DNA from: Stenotrophomonas maltophilia
Lineage (GTDB): Bacteria > Pseudomonadota > Gammaproteobacteria > Xanthomonadales > Xanthomonadaceae
Direction: 5' to 3'
NCBI RefSeq assembly: GCF_004920835.1
Contig: NZ_QFHO01000003.1
Coordinates: forward strand, 124,001 to 188,000
Length of the DNA stretch: 64,000 nucleotides
The translations under genes were made by a program, and so were the position numbers. How positions within the stretch are numbered: position 1 is the first letter of the stretch; each line of letters starts with the position of its first letter. The notes under the pieces are model-generated. The model saw only the letters and a list, made by a program, of their open reading frames with translations. It was not told the origin of the DNA and made no database searches. Below are positions 53,676 to 63,527 of this stretch, piece after piece.

Positions 53676-54608
53676 AGGCAAAGAGATGTTACCTGTCGAT
53701 AGAACGCCTGCAACACCACCCTTTGCATTGATGCCGTTGCAGTTTCCAACACCCAAGCGACGATTCTGAATGAACCGGTTGGAGCGGAATGTGGCCGTGG
53801 TACCGCCCGATGTCTCAAACACCGCCCCACCATAGTTCGCACCGCTTACAGCATTGTTTTCTGCAAGAAAGCGCTGTGAACCCTGTACGACGTCGATACC
53901 CCATTCACCAGGGCGTTCGATCACCGAGTTCTTGATGGTGCAGTCGACGCAGTTCACCAGATAGATGGCGCTGGCGCCGGAGTCGATGACGCGGGCGCCA
54001 TCAATCATGACGTTGCTCGAGTTGTAGATGGCCATCTCGCCATCGCCCCCCGGGCCATCCTTTCGGCCGGTCAGCTGCCCATAGAGAATGGTGACGTCGC
54101 GGGAATCTGTGATCCACAGATTTGGGTCCGCCACATTGTTGCCTGCTATGCCGTTGGCACGCATGAAGGTGTCCCATATATCCACACCTTTCCCGCCCAC
54201 GACACCAGTGCTGATCTGGAAGCCGACGATATCGAGGCTCCAGATGATGATGCGGTCCTGATGATAGGCCAGTACACCGAAGTTTCCGCCTGCACCGGTG
54301 GACAACGTGAAATTGTGCAGCATGGTGCCGCTGCCGAGCCCGATCGCCTTCTGTGGGGAGCCATGGGCGGAGATCAAGACGTCGGCCATGCTCGCACCCA
54401 ATCCCTCGATGGTCGTGCCAGAGGGAACTTCCAGTGGTGCAGGGCCAGTGACGTAGGTGCCAGGCCGCAGGCAGATTTTCTTGCCAGGTGCGGTGGCCAC
54501 TGCGGCAGCAAGGTTACCACCACTGTCGAGAGTGAGATCGCATGCCGAGGCCTGCGCGGCACCGGCCAGGCCTATGGCAAAGAGTACGGCGGAAATGCGT
54601 TGTTTCAT
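53649..54608 (-). CDS. Secreted right-handed beta-helix protein
   Basis: 319 residues. Signal peptide AVLFAIGLAGAAQASA. Repeating beta-helix rungs: DLTLDSGGNLAAAVATAPG, YVTGPAPLEVPSGTTIEGLG, NVMIDGARVIDSGASAIYL, TIKNSVIERPGEWGIDV and RFLAENNAVSGANYGGAV, the Asn/Gly-rich spacing of pectate-lyase-like folds. GGAAGGAACC precedes ATG 54608. No catalytic residues are identified, so polysaccharide binding or lysis is only a possibility. Confidence 0.8.
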   Translation of the reverse strand: MKQRISAVLFAIGLAGAAQASACDLTLDSGGNLAAAVATAPGKKICLRPGTYVTGPAPLEVPSGTTIEGLGASMADVLISAHGSPQKAIGLGSGTMLHNFTLSTGAGGNFGVLAYHQDRIIIWSLDIVGFQISTGVVGGKGVDIWDTFMRANGIAGNNVADPNLWITDSRDVTILYGQLTGRKDGPGGDGEMAIYNSSNVMIDGARVIDSGASAIYLVNCVDCTIKNSVIERPGEWGIDVVQGSQRFLAENNAVSGANYGGAVFETSGGTTATFRSNRFIQNRRLGVGNCNGINAKGGVAGVLSTGNISLPSGDLCAFP

Positions 54609-54672
54609 TATGGGTTCCTTCCGTGGAGTGGTTGAAGTTGCATCCAAGATACCGCAGCCGACCGGCTTGACG

Positions 54673-55761
54673 TCAACGCAGCACTTCATCCGAACTGATC
54701 AGCTGTACGTCGTGCATCAGGTTGAGATAGGCCTCGTAGTAGCCCTTGTGCGAGGCACCGACGATGGTCAGCATGCGGGTACCCGGCTGTTGGCCGAGTA
54801 CGTCGCGCATGTTGGCGACCATGCGCAGGTTGCGGGTTTCCCAGTAGCCTACGTAGTTGCGGCCGAAGCCTTCTGGCGAGGGCTCGACCAGCGTCGCGCC
54901 GAAGTCGCTGTTGTAGGCCACCATCGCGGTCTCGGGTGTGTTGTAGGCGCGATACATCGCGAGCAGTCCGTCCGGTTGGGCAAGATTGGCTTCGAGCCGT
55001 TCATCAGCCGCCCTGCGTGCCTTGACGACGGGATTATCCCAGGCGCCCCGGATGGCCGCTGCATAGGCCTTCTGCTGGGATGCCGGCGTCGGCGAATCCG
55101 CAGTGTGGTCGTCGACCGACCACACGCGCTCCAGCCCCAGGCGTGCGGCAAGGACCCCGGCCACCAGGCCGGCCTCGTTGCGGCGGGCCATGCGCGTGTC
55201 GAGGAACTGCACCAGCTCCGGTGTCAGGCTGTCGGAGGCACGTCGCTCTTCCTTGGGCAGCCGCAGCCATTGGACGACTGCCGAACTGCTTTCGCCCGCG
55301 GCCAGGAACACTGCAGCCAATCGGCGCCGCTGGGCAGCGGTTGGCGCCTTCGGCCAATCTGCAAGCAGGCGTTCCATTTCCACGTTGGCGCTGGGAACGT
55401 CCAGGCCGGTGGCGGCCTGTGCCGGCGCCGGATCGACGCAGTAGTCCGCTACGCTCTCTGCGTATCGGGCCGGATTGCGGCGCATGAAATCGCACTGCAG
55501 GCCGGAGAGGTTCTCAACCGCGATCGCGGTGGGCTGCCAGGCCTCCAGCCGCTTCAGCAGTGGCTCCAGCATCGCCGGTTCGAAGGTCTTCGGCAGGCTG
55601 GACAGATGCGGGCTGCCCAACACCAGCACCTCGTTCGGGCGCCCGGCGGGTGGGCCCTTCAGCTGGTCGGGATGGAAGGTCGGCCGGTAGCTGGCATCGG
55701 CAGCCAGGGCGCCGGTACTGCACAGGCCCAGGAAGAGGTAGCTGGCCAAGCGTGGAAGCAT
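54673..55761 (-). CDS. DUF5694-like secreted protein
   Basis: 362 residues with a signal peptide (LASYLFLGLCSTGALA). NEVLVLGSPHLSSLPKTFEP, then IAVENLSGLQCDFMRR, MVAYNSDFGATLVEPS and the C-terminal RMLTIVGASHKGYYEAYL suit DUF5694, distantly like TraB/GumN proteins. Function unknown; periplasmic location likely. Start ATG 55761. Confidence 0.82.
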   Translation of the reverse strand: MLPRLASYLFLGLCSTGALAADASYRPTFHPDQLKGPPAGRPNEVLVLGSPHLSSLPKTFEPAMLEPLLKRLEAWQPTAIAVENLSGLQCDFMRRNPARYAESVADYCVDPAPAQAATGLDVPSANVEMERLLADWPKAPTAAQRRRLAAVFLAAGESSSAVVQWLRLPKEERRASDSLTPELVQFLDTRMARRNEAGLVAGVLAARLGLERVWSVDDHTADSPTPASQQKAYAAAIRGAWDNPVVKARRAADERLEANLAQPDGLLAMYRAYNTPETAMVAYNSDFGATLVEPSPEGFGRNYVGYWETRNLRMVANMRDVLGQQPGTRMLTIVGASHKGYYEAYLNLMHDVQLISSDEVLR

Positions 55762-55915
55762 GTTGATCTCCGTGTCCGTGAACGTCCTGCAGGTCACTGC
55801 ATGCTGGCCGTTTCCCTGTATCCGGGGACCTCCCGTTGGTCATGTAAACCCTTTTGCCTTGCGCTGCATCAGTCTGCTGGGCGAGGCTGTGCTCAATGGA
55901 CAGGTGGTGCATGAC

Positions 55916-56461
55916 ATGACATCCGGCAACTGGATGATAGATAGCGCGCGGTTGCGCCTTCGGCCTTTCACGGCCGCGGATGCGGATGAGGCATTCGCAG
56001 CGATCACGCCGGGGCTGACCCGTTACATGGCGTTCGAGCCGCCGCCGTCGAAGGAGGCCTTCGCTGTGGTCTGGCAGGCGTGGTTGCCAACCATCGCCTC
56101 GGGCACGGACATCACCTTCGTCATCCGCCGGCGTGACGATGGCGCCTTCCTTGGCTTGGCCGGCCTTCATCGCAGCAGAGACGCCGAGCCCGAACTCGGC
56201 ATCTGGATCAGCGAGGCGATGCATGGGCAGGGCTACGGCCGGGAAGCCGTCTCGGCGGTGTGGTCGCGGGCCTCCGCGCATCTGCGATGCGCGGCATTCC
56301 GCTACCCGGTGGCGGAGCAGAACGCGCCGAGCCGGCGCCTGGTCGAATCGCTTGGCGGCGTGCCTGCCGGGCGTGAGCAGGGCGTGAAGTACACGGCGAT
56401 TGTCTACCGCATTCCTGCGGCAAAGCATGGAGATGCGACGGGCGTCGCGGAATCCGGTTAA
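55916..56461 (+). CDS. GNAT acetyltransferase, RimJ/RimL type
   Basis: 181 residues. IDSARLRLRPFTAADADEAF at the N terminus; ELGIWISEAMHGQGYGREAV as acetyl-CoA motif A; YPVAEQNAPSRRLVESLGG as motif B. Protein N-terminal or small-molecule acetylation is likely. The frame opens earlier (55760), but ATG 55916 gives the proper domain start. Confidence 0.85.
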   Translation: MTSGNWMIDSARLRLRPFTAADADEAFAAITPGLTRYMAFEPPPSKEAFAVVWQAWLPTIASGTDITFVIRRRDDGAFLGLAGLHRSRDAEPELGIWISEAMHGQGYGREAVSAVWSRASAHLRCAAFRYPVAEQNAPSRRLVESLGGVPAGREQGVKYTAIVYRIPAAKHGDATGVAESG

Positions 56462-56716
56462 AGCCGCCGACTGCATCGCCGATATCCCCTCTGGATCCCG
56501 CTCCAGTCACCCGCTGCAGGACCCCCGGCTGCCCCCGATGGGCGGCCTGCGCCGTGTGTTCCGCCGCTCCCAGATGCTGATCGCGCCCGCACCAGACGTT
56601 CTTGCCAGCCGCTCGAGGGGTGCCAGCCGGCACCTGTAGTCCCAGGCAACTGATGTTGCCGCCGGGCATCCCGCCCGTCGGATCGCAACCGCTTACCGGA
56701 CACCGAGGATCAGACA

Positions 56717-58543
56717 ATGCTCATTCCAGGCTTCACGGCGGGCGCGCAGGCGCCGGCCGAGCTGCATACCCGTTGGTCTCCCTGGCGCGCGCTGTTGGGT
56801 GCGTTGGCTCCCCGGCATCGGCCCAGTACCGAGCTGGCGGCGAACGACCGCGCCGAGCTTGAGGCGCAGGTCGCGGCGCTGCACCGCGTGCAGGCGGTCA
56901 TCGAGTTCGGGCTCGACGGCACCATCCTGCAGGCCAACGACAACTTCCTGCAGGCAATGGGGTATCGGCTGGAAGAGATCCAGGGCAAGCATCATTCGTT
57001 GTTCGTCGATCCAGAGCACGCCGGCAGCACCGAGTACCGCGACTTCTGGGCGCGGCTGGGGCGCGGCGAGTATGACGCCGGGCAATACCGGCGCTTCGGC
57101 AAGGGCCAGCGTGAGATCTGGATCCAGGCCTCGTACAACCCGGTGCTGGACCGTCAGGGACGCCCCTACAAGGTGGTCAAGTTCGCCACCGACATCACCG
57201 CGCAGAAGCTGCAGGCGGCGGACTCCGCTGGGCAGCTGGCGGCGATCGGCAAGTCGCAGGCAGTGATCGAGTTCAGCATGGATGGTCGCATCCTCTCGGC
57301 CAACGACAATTTCCTCGCCACCACCGGTTACAGCCTGGACGAGGTGCGTGGGCAACATCACTCGTTGTTCGTCGAGCCCGACCACCGCAGCAGTGAAGCG
57401 TACCGGCAGTTCTGGCAGAAGCTCGGACGAGGCGAATACGATGCCGGGCAGTACCGGCGCCTGGGCAAGGGCGGGCGCGAGGTCTGGATCCAGGCGTCCT
57501 ACAACCCGATCCTTGACCTCAACGGGAAGCCGTTCAAGGTCGTCAAATACGCTACGGACATCACCGCGCAGGTACATGAAAACCAGGCCATGCAGCGGGC
57601 GGTGGCGCAGACCCGTGAAGTGGTGGCGGCGGCCAAAGGCGGCGATCTGACCCAGCGCGTGGCCACGGCCGACAAGCGTGGCCCGATCGCTGAGCTGTGC
57701 GAGGGCGTGAACTCGCTGGTCGAGGCAATGGCGGCCATCATCGGCCAGATCAAGTTCGCCGCCGACACCATCGCGGTGGGCGCGACCGAGATCGCGCAGG
57801 GCAACAGCGACCTGTCGCAGCGTACCGAGCAGCAGGCGGCCTCGCTGGAGGAAACCGCGGTGTCGATGAAGGGGCTGGCCGAGACCGTGCAGCGCACTGC
57901 CACCAATGCGCGGCAGGCCAGCCAGCTTGCCGGTGGTGCTGCCGATGTCGCGGCGAAGGGCGGCAGCGTGGTGCATGAAGTAGTCGAGACCATGGCGGTG
58001 ATCAACACCTCGTCGCGGCGCATCGTCGATATCATCGGCGTGATCGACGGGATCGCCTTCCAGACCAACATCCTGGCGCTCAATGCAGCGGTGGAGGCTG
58101 CACGTGCTGGCGAGCACGGCCGTGGCTTTGCCGTGGTCGCCACCGAGATCCGCGAGCTGTCGCAGCGTTCGGCCAGCGCGGCCAAGGAGATCAAGCACCT
58201 GATCGACGAGTCGGTCGCCAACGTCGGCGCTGGTACCGCCCAGGTCGAGAGTGCCGGCCGGACCATGGACGAGATCGTGGTCAACGTGCGTCGGGTCAGC
58301 GATCTGATGACCGAGATCAGTACCGCCGCGCAGCAGCAGAGCGACGACATCCAGCAGATGAACCATGCGGTCGACCTGATTGATCAGGGCACCCAGCAGA
58401 ACGCAGCGCTGGTCGAGGAGGCGTCGGCGGCGGCGCGCAGCATGGAGGAGCAGTCGGCGCAGCTGCTGCACACCGTGGCCGGTTTCCGCGTGCAGGGCGC
58501 GGCCGGGCATCTGCACGGGGCAGCGGTGCTGCGCGCGGTCTAG
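56717..58543 (+). CDS. Soluble methyl-accepting chemotaxis protein with two PAS domains
   Basis: 608 residues, no membrane helix. Two very similar PAS domains (about 55-165 and 175-285, each ending in WIQASYNP and ATDITAQ) are followed by a short HAMP-like region and the MCP signalling domain with the conserved tip [19 protein letters not shown]. There is no C-terminal NWETF-like CheR-binding pentapeptide; the protein ends AAVLRAV. Likely senses redox or oxygen in the cytoplasm, as in Aer-like double-PAS receptors (inference). The upstream gap (56462-56716) holds only the ribosome binding site. Confidence 0.9.
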   Translation: MLIPGFTAGAQAPAELHTRWSPWRALLGALAPRHRPSTELAANDRAELEAQVAALHRVQAVIEFGLDGTILQANDNFLQAMGYRLEEIQGKHHSLFVDPEHAGSTEYRDFWARLGRGEYDAGQYRRFGKGQREIWIQASYNPVLDRQGRPYKVVKFATDITAQKLQAADSAGQLAAIGKSQAVIEFSMDGRILSANDNFLATTGYSLDEVRGQHHSLFVEPDHRSSEAYRQFWQKLGRGEYDAGQYRRLGKGGREVWIQASYNPILDLNGKPFKVVKYATDITAQVHENQAMQRAVAQTREVVAAAKGGDLTQRVATADKRGPIAELCEGVNSLVEAMAAIIGQIKFAADTIAVGATEIAQGNSDLSQRTEQQAASLEETAVSMKGLAETVQRTATNARQASQLAGGAADVAAKGGSVVHEVVETMAVINTSSRRIVDIIGVIDGIAFQTNILALNAAVEAARAGEHGRGFAVVATEIRELSQRSASAAKEIKHLIDESVANVGAGTAQVESAGRTMDEIVVNVRRVSDLMTEISTAAQQQSDDIQQMNHAVDLIDQGTQQNAALVEEASAAARSMEEQSAQLLHTVAGFRVQGAAGHLHGAAVLRAV

Positions 58544-59979
58544 GCGCGCCGGTCGGGCCGTTCGCTCCCGGCCGTGGCGGCCGGGGCGCCGTGCACACGG
58601 TTGCGCCCGGCGTGCTTGGCCCGGTACAGGGCCTGGTCGGCGCGGTCGACCAGGTCGCGCGGATCGCCGTTCTCGCCGGCGGCCTGCCAGGCCACGCCGA
58701 TGCTGATGGTGACGACGGCTTCGGCCGCCGGCAGGCCAGCGGCTTCGACTGCCGCGCGCAACCGTTCACCCAGGCTCAGGGCATGAGCGATATCGGGCGA
58801 GGGCAGGGCGGCGATGAACTCTTCGCCGCCATAACGGGCCAGCAGGTCGTCACCGCGTTGCAGGCAGCCATCAAGGATCCCGGCCACCGCGCGCAGCCGG
58901 CGGTCACCTTCCGGGTGGCCATAGGTGTCATTGAGCCGCTTGAAATGGTCGATGTCGATCATCAGCACGGCCAGGCCCAGCCCTTGGCGGCGTGCGCGGC
59001 GATGGGCACTGCCGAGGGATTCGTCGAAGTTGCGCCGATTGCCCAACCCGGTCAATGGATCGCGCCGGGCCAGTGCTTCCAGTTCGTCACGCTGGCGCTG
59101 GATCTCGACCTGGGTCAGCACGCTGCGCAACGCGTAACCCAACATGGCGCCGATGAAGCCGACGATCGCCAGTGTTGGATGCAGGCGTGAGACCAGCAGT
59201 GCCACCATCATCAGCAACAGGGGCAGCATCAATGGAACACCAGCATCGACGACGCGGCGCAGATTGCGCGACACCACTACCGCAGGCGGCCGCCATGGGC
59301 TGCCTGCCATCACTGCCAGCAGTACGAACAGGCCACTGATCAGCAGGTCGCCCCAACCGCCGTCGGGCACCTGGGGCTGGTAGTGATTGATGTAGAACGC
59401 GAGCAGAAAATAGCCCAGCGCATAGGTCGTCAGGGTACGGAAGAAGTCACGCCGATCGGCATTGTCTTCGGCCAGGAAGCGGATCAGCGCGAAGCAGAAT
59501 ACGAGACCGTTCTGCACGGTGCTCATCGCGTTCAGACCCTGCATCCACAGGGCTGCATCCAGGTGCGCCAGCGCCCGCGTGTGTACGTAGTACAGCAGCC
59601 AGAGCAGGGCAATGATCGACAGGTCCACGGCGCGCACGTAGCGGTTGCCGCCCCCAGGGCTGGCCGCCACGTAGGTCAGCGGTATCCGGTAGAACACGTA
59701 GAGGATCAGCGACGACAGTGGCATCTGTGCCTGCCCGCCGCCATCCGCGATGCGATACAGCTGGGCCAGCAAGGCGATCGAGAACAGGCCGACGGCGAAG
59801 CCGAGCAGCCGCCACTTGCAGGCGGCCCGGCTGTCGCGGGCACGCCGCACACATGCCAGTGCCGCCAGCAGGGGAGCAGCCATCAACAGCAGGAAGGAAC
59901 CTATCGGGTCCTGAGGGCCGATCAGAGCAATGACAAGCGCGTGCGTGACCAGAAAAAACAGTGCAGCACGCAACGTCAT
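58540..59979 (-). CDS. Membrane-anchored diguanylate cyclase
   Basis: 479 residues. About seven N-terminal membrane segments ([48 protein letters not shown] and others), then a GGDEF domain with [17 protein letters not shown] and active-site GGEEF preceded at the right spacing by the I-site RGDD. It should make c-di-GMP under membrane control. Its stop codon shares bases with that of the chemotaxis gene (CTAG at 58540-58543). Confidence 0.9.
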   Translation of the reverse strand: MTLRAALFFLVTHALVIALIGPQDPIGSFLLLMAAPLLAALACVRRARDSRAACKWRLLGFAVGLFSIALLAQLYRIADGGGQAQMPLSSLILYVFYRIPLTYVAASPGGGNRYVRAVDLSIIALLWLLYYVHTRALAHLDAALWMQGLNAMSTVQNGLVFCFALIRFLAEDNADRRDFFRTLTTYALGYFLLAFYINHYQPQVPDGGWGDLLISGLFVLLAVMAGSPWRPPAVVVSRNLRRVVDAGVPLMLPLLLMMVALLVSRLHPTLAIVGFIGAMLGYALRSVLTQVEIQRQRDELEALARRDPLTGLGNRRNFDESLGSAHRRARRQGLGLAVLMIDIDHFKRLNDTYGHPEGDRRLRAVAGILDGCLQRGDDLLARYGGEEFIAALPSPDIAHALSLGERLRAAVEAAGLPAAEAVVTISIGVAWQAAGENGDPRDLVDRADQALYRAKHAGRNRVHGAPAATAGSERPDRRA

Positions 59980-60094
59980 GCATTCCCCCGCCCCCAGGTC
60001 CGGCTGCCCTCAAGATAGGCAGATGCACGTGAGGCTTGCAAGAAAAGTGTGCGCTGCGTCCATTGGCAACGTTGTCAGTGGTTGCTGTTGTGTT

Positions 60095-60637
60095 TCAGCA
60101 CGATGACGCGGTGTTCTCGATGTGCGCGTACATCCAGAAGTCAGCGGCCTGGCCGCGGACCTGGCGATAAGCGCGGAGCAGTCCCTCGCGCTGCATGCAG
60201 ATGCGTTCCAGCACGGCGATCGAACGGGTATTGCTGTCCAGCACCGTGGCCTGGATGCGGACGAGCGCCAGTGTAGTGCGTCCCCAGGCCAGCACGGCAC
60301 GCGCCGCGTTCGTGGCCAGTCCCTGGCCCTGCCAGCGGGGATCGAGATCGTACGCGAGCTCGGCGCGGCGATGCTGAAGATCGATTCCGTTCAGGCCTAC
60401 GGTGCCGATCAGCAGGTTGTCTGCATCGACCAGTGCCCAGCGCCGGTCGACCGGCGAGGCTGCGTAGCTGTTGATCAGGTGGCGTAGTGCTTCTGGAGAA
60501 ACGTCACCCCAGCTGGTGTGTTCGGTCACGCCTGGCAGCGAAAGATAGCGCGACCAGGCGACAGCATCATCCGGCTGCAACGAGCGCAGGCGCGTGGGCG
60601 GGGTGTCGGGAGGCGAGGGGTGCAAAGGGGCGGGCAT
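60095..60637 (-). CDS. GNAT acetyltransferase, RimJ/RimL type
   Basis: 180 residues. TRLRSLQPDDAVAWSRYLS, LAYDLDPRWQGQGLATNAAR (motif A) and VRIQATVLDSNTRSIAVLER (motif B), with a C-terminal FWMYAHIEN. Start ATG 60637; the longer upstream frame would read through a terminator. Acceptor unknown. Confidence 0.85.
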   Translation of the reverse strand: MPAPLHPSPPDTPPTRLRSLQPDDAVAWSRYLSLPGVTEHTSWGDVSPEALRHLINSYAASPVDRRWALVDADNLLIGTVGLNGIDLQHRRAELAYDLDPRWQGQGLATNAARAVLAWGRTTLALVRIQATVLDSNTRSIAVLERICMQREGLLRAYRQVRGQAADFWMYAHIENTASSC

Positions 60638-60674
60638 GGCTGCCAGTGTCGGCGTTCCAAACCCGGAAATGCAA

Positions 60675-60701
60675 AAAGGCCAGGTCGGAGACCTGGCCTT
60701 T
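60675..60701 (-). terminator. Terminator of the (now disrupted) tRNA gene
   Basis: Perfect 12-bp stem, read on the minus strand AAAGGCCAGGTC, loop TCC, GACCTGGCCTTT, followed by TTG and flanked by a T-run. It follows the tRNA 3' end at 60709-60724 in the same direction, at the spacing expected of a tRNA terminator. Confidence 0.8.
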
Positions 60702-60708
60702 GATGCAG

Positions 60709-60724
60709 TGGTGCCGGTGAAAGG
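60709..60724 (-). tRNA. tRNA 3' end fragment (attachment-site remnant)
   Basis: On the minus strand CCTTTCACCGGCACCA has the plan of a tRNA 3' end: T-stem strand CCTTT, acceptor strand CACCGGC, discriminator A and CCA. The rest of a tRNA is not present upstream (no TTCGA loop). A complete copy is expected at the other end of the integrated element, outside this window. Acceptor GCCGGTG suggests a tRNA-Leu, but this is tentative. Confidence 0.55.
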
Positions 60725-60883
60725 CACTACGCAACATTTCCCGCTCAATCCCGGTAAGACCCGAACAGAGACTATATCCAACGGATTCAGTGGCTTGCGC
60801 GCGCTGCGCGGATTGCTCTAATCACGTGTTGGCCCGTGCCTTCCCGATAGCGTTACGCCTGAATTACGCCGAACATTGGCGGC

Positions 60884-61846
60884 ATGGCATCTATCCAACG
60901 ACGCGGCACCTCCTGGCGTGCCGAGATCTACAAGGACGGTCGACGCGAGTCGAACACCCTCCCCACGAAGGCGCAGGCGGTCCAGTGGGCGCTAATGCGC
61001 GAGGCCGAGCTGACGGGTGCGCGCCTCCCAGAGAATACCGTGAAGGACGCCCTGCGCCGCTATGCCGATGAGGTGGCGCCGAAGCACAAGGGTGCGCGGT
61101 GGGAGCTGGCCCGGCTGGGATTGCTGGAGCGGGATCCCCTGGCGCTCGTGCGCCTGCCCGCTCTGCGGCCGATCCACCTGGCCGAATGGCGCGAGCGCCG
61201 CTTGGGCCAGGTCGCACCCGCCTCCGTGCGGCGCGAGATGAACCTGCTGCAGTCGGTGTTCAAATCCTGCCGGAAGGATTGGGGGTGGCTGAATGGTGAC
61301 CCGATCAAGGACGTGGACCGGCCGCAGGCGCCGGCCAGCCGGAAACGCAGAGTGGCTCAGGAAGAGATCGACCGGCTGACGCTGGCGCTGGGATATGACG
61401 GTGGCGCGCCGAAGACGGCTCAGCACCGGGTCGCGTTGTGCTTCATGTTCGCCCTGGAGACGGCCATGCGCGCTGGCGAGATCTTGGGCATGAAGTGGAC
61501 CGATGTGTCCGCCAAATCCGTGACCTTGCCGAAGACCAAGAATGGCGACGTTCGCCGTGTGCCAATGTCAGCCCGCGCGCGGGAGATAATCAGCCTTCTG
61601 CCGCAGGACGCAGATAGCGTCTTCGATCTGGATCCCGGCACGCGAGACACCCTGTTCCGCCGTGCGCGGGACGCCGCTCAGATCGAGAACCTGCACTTCC
61701 ACGACAGTCGCGCTGAGGCGATCTGGCGGCTGTCGAAGAAGCTGGACGTGATGGAGCTGGCCCGAGTTATTGGCCACCGGGACCTGAAGAGCCTCTTGAT
61801 TTACTACCAGACCGACGCCGACGAGCTGGCTGACCGGCTCGGTTAG
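60884..61846 (+). CDS. int: Tyrosine integrase
   Basis: 320 residues. SAM-like core-binding region about 50-150, catalytic domain 155-320 with R196 (in ETAMRAGEI), K219-type Lys in TKNGDVRRV, H273/R276 (HFHDSRAEA), H298 (VIGHRDLKS) and Tyr307 or 308 (LIYYQT). It resembles phage P2/HP1-type and ICE integrases. Start ATG 60884 (MASIQRRGTS). It reads away from the attachment site. Confidence 0.93.
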   Translation: MASIQRRGTSWRAEIYKDGRRESNTLPTKAQAVQWALMREAELTGARLPENTVKDALRRYADEVAPKHKGARWELARLGLLERDPLALVRLPALRPIHLAEWRERRLGQVAPASVRREMNLLQSVFKSCRKDWGWLNGDPIKDVDRPQAPASRKRRVAQEEIDRLTLALGYDGGAPKTAQHRVALCFMFALETAMRAGEILGMKWTDVSAKSVTLPKTKNGDVRRVPMSARAREIISLLPQDADSVFDLDPGTRDTLFRRARDAAQIENLHFHDSRAEAIWRLSKKLDVMELARVIGHRDLKSLLIYYQTDADELADRLG

Positions 61847-62030
61847 CTTGGCGCCAGGCCAGCACCTCGCCGGCAATCCATGTCGCAGGACGCATGCTGA
61901 TCCGGACGGGGAAGTCCGGCCTGCAAGCGACGGTCTCCAGCACGGTTCGCGCAGCCAGGCCGAGCAGGGTGCCGACTTCTTCGGCACCGATGGCTCGCAG
62001 CTCGAATGGGATGTTCTCGGCAGCTCCCAT
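61767..62030 (-). CDS. Excisionase-like (AlpA/MerR-type) small protein
   Basis: 87 residues. EEVGTLLGLAARTVLETVACR reads as a winged-HTH, then DFPVRISMRPATWIAGEVLAWRQ matches the end of Xis/AlpA proteins. The basic tail (PARRRRSGSKSRG) suits DNA binding. AAGGAGGAATT precedes ATG 62030. Its last 80 nt overlap the 3' end of the integrase on the opposite strand. Confidence 0.78.
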   Translation of the reverse strand: MGAAENIPFELRAIGAEEVGTLLGLAARTVLETVACRPDFPVRISMRPATWIAGEVLAWRQANRAGQPARRRRSGSKSRGSSGPGGQ

Positions 62031-62040
62031 AATTCCTCCT

Positions 62041-62349
62041 TCAGATCGACGCCAGCGCCGCGCGCTGGGTCTTGGGTTTGCGCTCGGCCAGGCCGAGCTG
62101 GAACTGCAGGACGTTGTCGACCGATGCAGGCACCGCTGCCGGCCGCGCGCTGCGCGCGGGACGGTTGAGCCTGCGCCATGCAGCAATGGCCGCGTCGGAC
62201 TCCGCGTGCTTGCTGGTCGACCTACAGGCGCACTCGACCAGGTGACCACCGCCGGCGGACGCGCAGCGCTTGTCGTGGATGTGGCGCGCGCGGTGGCCGG
62301 CGGCGCAGTTCGGCAACCCTTCCGGGTGGCTGATATGTTCCTGGGTCAT
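62041..62349 (-). CDS. Phage-type hypothetical protein, possible zinc-binding
   Basis: 102 residues. His/Cys-rich middle (NCAAGHRARHIHDKRCASAG, then HLVECACRSTSKH) suggests a zinc site. Family not recognised. It overlaps the upstream gene by 4 nt at 62346-62349. Confidence 0.65.
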   Translation of the reverse strand: MTQEHISHPEGLPNCAAGHRARHIHDKRCASAGGGHLVECACRSTSKHAESDAAIAAWRRLNRPARSARPAAVPASVDNVLQFQLGLAERKPKTQRAALASI

Positions 62350-62933
62350 GGCTTGTTGCACTCCTCGATGTGGGCTTCGAGCTTTTCGATGAGGAAGGTT
62401 GCTTCGGTGGCCCGTCGGCGGCGTTCGTGCGTGCTGACCGGCGCGGGACCGGCGTCCCGGATCCACCTCAGCGGTTCAAGGAGCCAGCTCGCCTCAACCG
62501 GGAGCCTGGTGCGCGGGTCGACTTTCTGGATCAGCGGCTCACAATCCGGCCCGGCCCAATCCTCGCTGTCACCGCAGCGGACGCACACGCGCCCCCGGAA
62601 CTCGTGCAGCTTCTCCGGCTGGATTACGCGAGGTGTCTCGAATAGGGCGCGGACAACGAGCCCACGCCGGTGGGCGGCGTACACGTGCCCTGCATCGGCC
62701 TGGACCCAACAGCCTGGCGCGAAGTCGTCCTTGCGCCGGTACTCCCAGCGCACAGGCTGCGCGCTGTAGAGCGCTTTCAGGAGGGTGTCGGCCCAAGCGT
62801 GCACCTGGTTGGCGGCAACGGCGCCGCCGGCGGGATCGACACGCCGCATGGCAGCGACGACCGCAGCGACAGGCGACGACGCTTTGGTGGCCTCGACAAC
62901 GGTGGCCGGGGAAATGGGAAGTGGTGCGGTCAT
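62346..62933 (-). CDS. Phage-type hypothetical protein
   Basis: 195 residues. Mid region RGRVCVRCGDSEDWAGPDCE has a Cys-x2-Cys knuckle; the C-terminal helix reads STHERRRRATEATFLIEKLEAH. Function unknown. ATGA overlap with the next gene and a 4-nt overlap with the one before show one transcript. Confidence 0.7.
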   Translation of the reverse strand: MTAPLPISPATVVEATKASSPVAAVVAAMRRVDPAGGAVAANQVHAWADTLLKALYSAQPVRWEYRRKDDFAPGCWVQADAGHVYAAHRRGLVVRALFETPRVIQPEKLHEFRGRVCVRCGDSEDWAGPDCEPLIQKVDPRTRLPVEASWLLEPLRWIRDAGPAPVSTHERRRRATEATFLIEKLEAHIEECNKP

Positions 62934-63214
62934 ACGAACAGGTCCAGTTGGGCCGGCAGTGCCGGCGGTGGCGCGGGTTCACCACGCAGTAGGTCTGCCA
63001 TGCGGAACGTCACGGCCCACGCGTCGGTATGTCGGATCAGGTACTGGTTTTCCTGGCACACCGAGATCTTTCCAGCGGAAATCAGGTAGCCGGCGTGCGC
63101 AGGCCCCGTGAATCCTTCGTACTCGATTCGCAGGATTTGGTCCCGACGCCACCCGGCGCGCAGCTTGCGGTCCAAGATCGAACGGGCGAAGGCTCGAAGC
63201 TGATCAGGGCTCAT
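62930..63214 (-). CDS. Phage-type hypothetical protein
   Basis: 94 residues from ATG 63214 (MSPDQLRAFARSIL). RAGWRRDQILRIEYEGFTG and ENQYLIRHTDAWAV are the central parts; the end is PAQLDLFV. No family recognised. Confidence 0.65.
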   Translation of the reverse strand: MSPDQLRAFARSILDRKLRAGWRRDQILRIEYEGFTGPAHAGYLISAGKISVCQENQYLIRHTDAWAVTFRMADLLRGEPAPPPALPAQLDLFV

Positions 63215-63527
63215 CGCGGCTTTCCTTGGGCGGAATCGGCCCGGTGTGGCGGTAATCGCGCAGCGGGTCGACGACGAACTTGCCGTTGTCCTGGCGCCGC
63301 ACGGTGTATTCGGGGAATGCATCTGCTGGCAGGTGCGAGTGCGCCTCTTTCATCAGCGCCACGAACTGCTGCTGCCATTCCAGTGGCATGGATTGCAGAG
63401 TTCGGCGAGGGACGACGAGATAAGACGCACGGGTGAGCCCGAAAGCGTCCCACACTGGGCCGTGGTAGTAGGGGCACTCGACGGGCTCGGATGGGTCCTG
63501 TGCAGCGGTGAGCAGCTGGTCAGCCAT
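63204..63527 (-). CDS. Phage-type hypothetical protein
   Basis: 107 residues. PYYHGPVWDAFGLTRASYL and MPLEWQQQFVALMKEAHS resemble small phage proteins of the RNA-polymerase/DUF type only vaguely. It overlaps both neighbours. Confidence 0.65.
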   Translation of the reverse strand: MADQLLTAAQDPSEPVECPYYHGPVWDAFGLTRASYLVVPRRTLQSMPLEWQQQFVALMKEAHSHLPADAFPEYTVRRQDNGKFVVDPLRDYRHTGPIPPKESRDEP

